From assembly GCA_963580455.1 (NCBI GenBank), contig CAUZKV010000008.1:992001-1056000 (forward strand): a stretch of 64,000 bases of DNA. Direction: 5' to 3'. Numbering within the stretch: position 1 is the stretch's first letter; every line of letters starts with the position of its first letter. Below the pieces are notes generated by a model. That model ran no database searches. It saw only the letters and a list, made by a program, of their open reading frames with translations, and was not told the DNA's origin. The position numbers and the translations under genes are program-made. The stretch comes from Euonymus europaeus. Taxonomy: Eukaryota > Streptophyta > Magnoliopsida > Celastrales > Celastraceae. This document shows, in pieces, positions 63,521-64,000 of this stretch.

Positions 63521-64000
63521 ACGGTTTTATGAATATCCGTTGACTCCGAGTTCTGAATTCGGTGATTTTTAGCTTGATTTCACACTACTTTTCGAGCACT
63601 ACAATCCTGGGTTTTCGGATTTCGATTTCAGAACTCGTGGCTAGTAGGTCTCGTTTCACCTAGTTAGCCGCGAAATGTGGTTTCTTTACGTAAACGGTTT
63701 TATGAATATCCGTTGACTACGAGTTCTGAATTCGGTGATTTTTAGCTTGATTTCACACTACTTTTCGAGCTCTACAATCCTGAGTTTTCGGATTTCAATT
63801 TCAGAACTCGTGGCTAGTAGGTCTCGTTTCACCTAGTTAGCCGCGAAATGTGGTTTCTTTACGTAAACGGTTTTATGAATATCCGTTGACTCCGAGTTCT
63901 GAATTCGGTGATTTTTAGCTTGATTTCACACTAATTTTCGAGCTCTACGATCCTGGAATTTCGGATTTTGATTTCAAAACTCGTGGCTAGTTGGTCTCGT
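63521..64000. repeat. Satellite monomers running off the right edge
   Basis: Just under three monomers: a CCTGGGTTTTCGG copy with GAGCACTACAATCC (SacI site lost), a GACTACGAG copy with GGATTTCAATTTC, and an incomplete CACTAATTTTCGAG copy with CGATCCTGGAATTTCGG and TTTCAAAACTCG. The array shows no decay at the edge and clearly continues. Confidence 0.9.

Larger units (their letters stand above)
1..64000. repeat. 173-bp tandem satellite array, about 370 monomers
   Basis: The unit runs from CGTAAACGG to the next CGTAAACGG and recurs head to tail without a break. Starts at 1, 173, 346 and 519, and at 60054, 60227 and 60400, give spacings of 172 or 173. Regular length classes are 172 bp (one base fewer in GGGTTTCGG variants), 173 bp (most) and 174 bp (CCGTTTTACTCC variants), with rare indel copies. 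All units are in the same orientation, and I found no transposon, unique spacer, gene or strand switch. The array continues past both window ends. Monomer size close to one nucleosome repeat and multi-level higher-order structure are typical of eukaryotic centromeric or pericentromeric satellites. That role is an inference, and the species is undetermined. Confidence 0.98.

Noticed and set aside
1..64000. CRISPR-like regular repeats
   Set aside because: The repeated unit is contiguous at 173 bp with no unique spacers, and variation is by point changes in subfamilies. This is tandem satellite, not repeat-spacer structure.
1..64000. Primate alpha satellite, because of the similar unit length (171 bp)
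   Set aside because: I recognise no alphoid sequence in the unit, and the CENP-B box pattern TTCGNNNNANNCGGG was not found on either strand of the consensus; the only CCCG I noticed (near 23.66 kb) does not fit. The length similarity likely reflects nucleosome size.
1..64000. Telomeric repeats, rDNA spacer, retrotransposon LTRs or inverted array arms
   Set aside because: No TTTAGGG/TTAGGG runs, no rRNA sequence, no TG...CA-bounded long repeats with internal coding, and no strand reversal were seen while reading the window.

Overview
The whole 64 kb window is one uninterrupted satellite DNA array. A unit of about 173 bp repeats head to tail on one strand roughly 370 times, and both window ends lie inside the array. 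I see no gene, RNA gene, transposon, inversion or unique sequence. The unit length (173 = 3 x 57 + 2) shifts the reading frame in every copy, and stop codons occur in each frame, so short open frames are incidental. The consensus unit is about 42% GC and carries an EcoRI site, a SacI site, an 11-bp inverted repeat pair and the 10-bp palindrome TTTACGTAAA.

A megasatellite-scale array of nucleosome-sized monomers points to a eukaryotic nuclear chromosome. Size and organisation fit a centromeric or pericentromeric satellite, and plant centromeric satellites often fall in this size range. The species and the centromeric role cannot be read from the sequence alone. I recognise no named satellite family, and I see no match to the mammalian CENP-B box pattern.

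Monomers fall into recognisable subfamilies set by linked diagnostic bases, and their order is itself repeated, giving nested higher-order repeats (HORs). Layout: (A) 1 to ~11.67 kb, dominated by AGGAAT, CCTATTTAG and TTTTAGAACTCG variants, with a ~3.29/2.59 kb HOR; (B) ~11.67 to 23 kb, where the CCTAGCG/CTTGTAGG and GACTACGAG subfamilies take over, with a 16-monomer (2,771 bp) tandem duplication at ~14.9-20.45 kb; (C) 23 to ~50.57 kb, a mosaic built around a 4-monomer cassette (692-693 bp) found at least eight times, plus 3-, 6-, 9- and 18-monomer duplications; (D) ~50.575-57.46 kb, a 20-monomer (3,443 bp) block present twice and nearly identical; (E) ~57.46-64 kb, a 16-monomer (2,770 bp) block present twice.

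The picture is of an array kept homogeneous by repeated unequal exchange or segmental copying, with young large duplications on the right and an older, distinct set of variants on the left. Much of the remaining variation is CpG to TpG/CpA change, which suggests cytosine methylation. No multi-gene system is present; the interest lies in the satellite's architecture.
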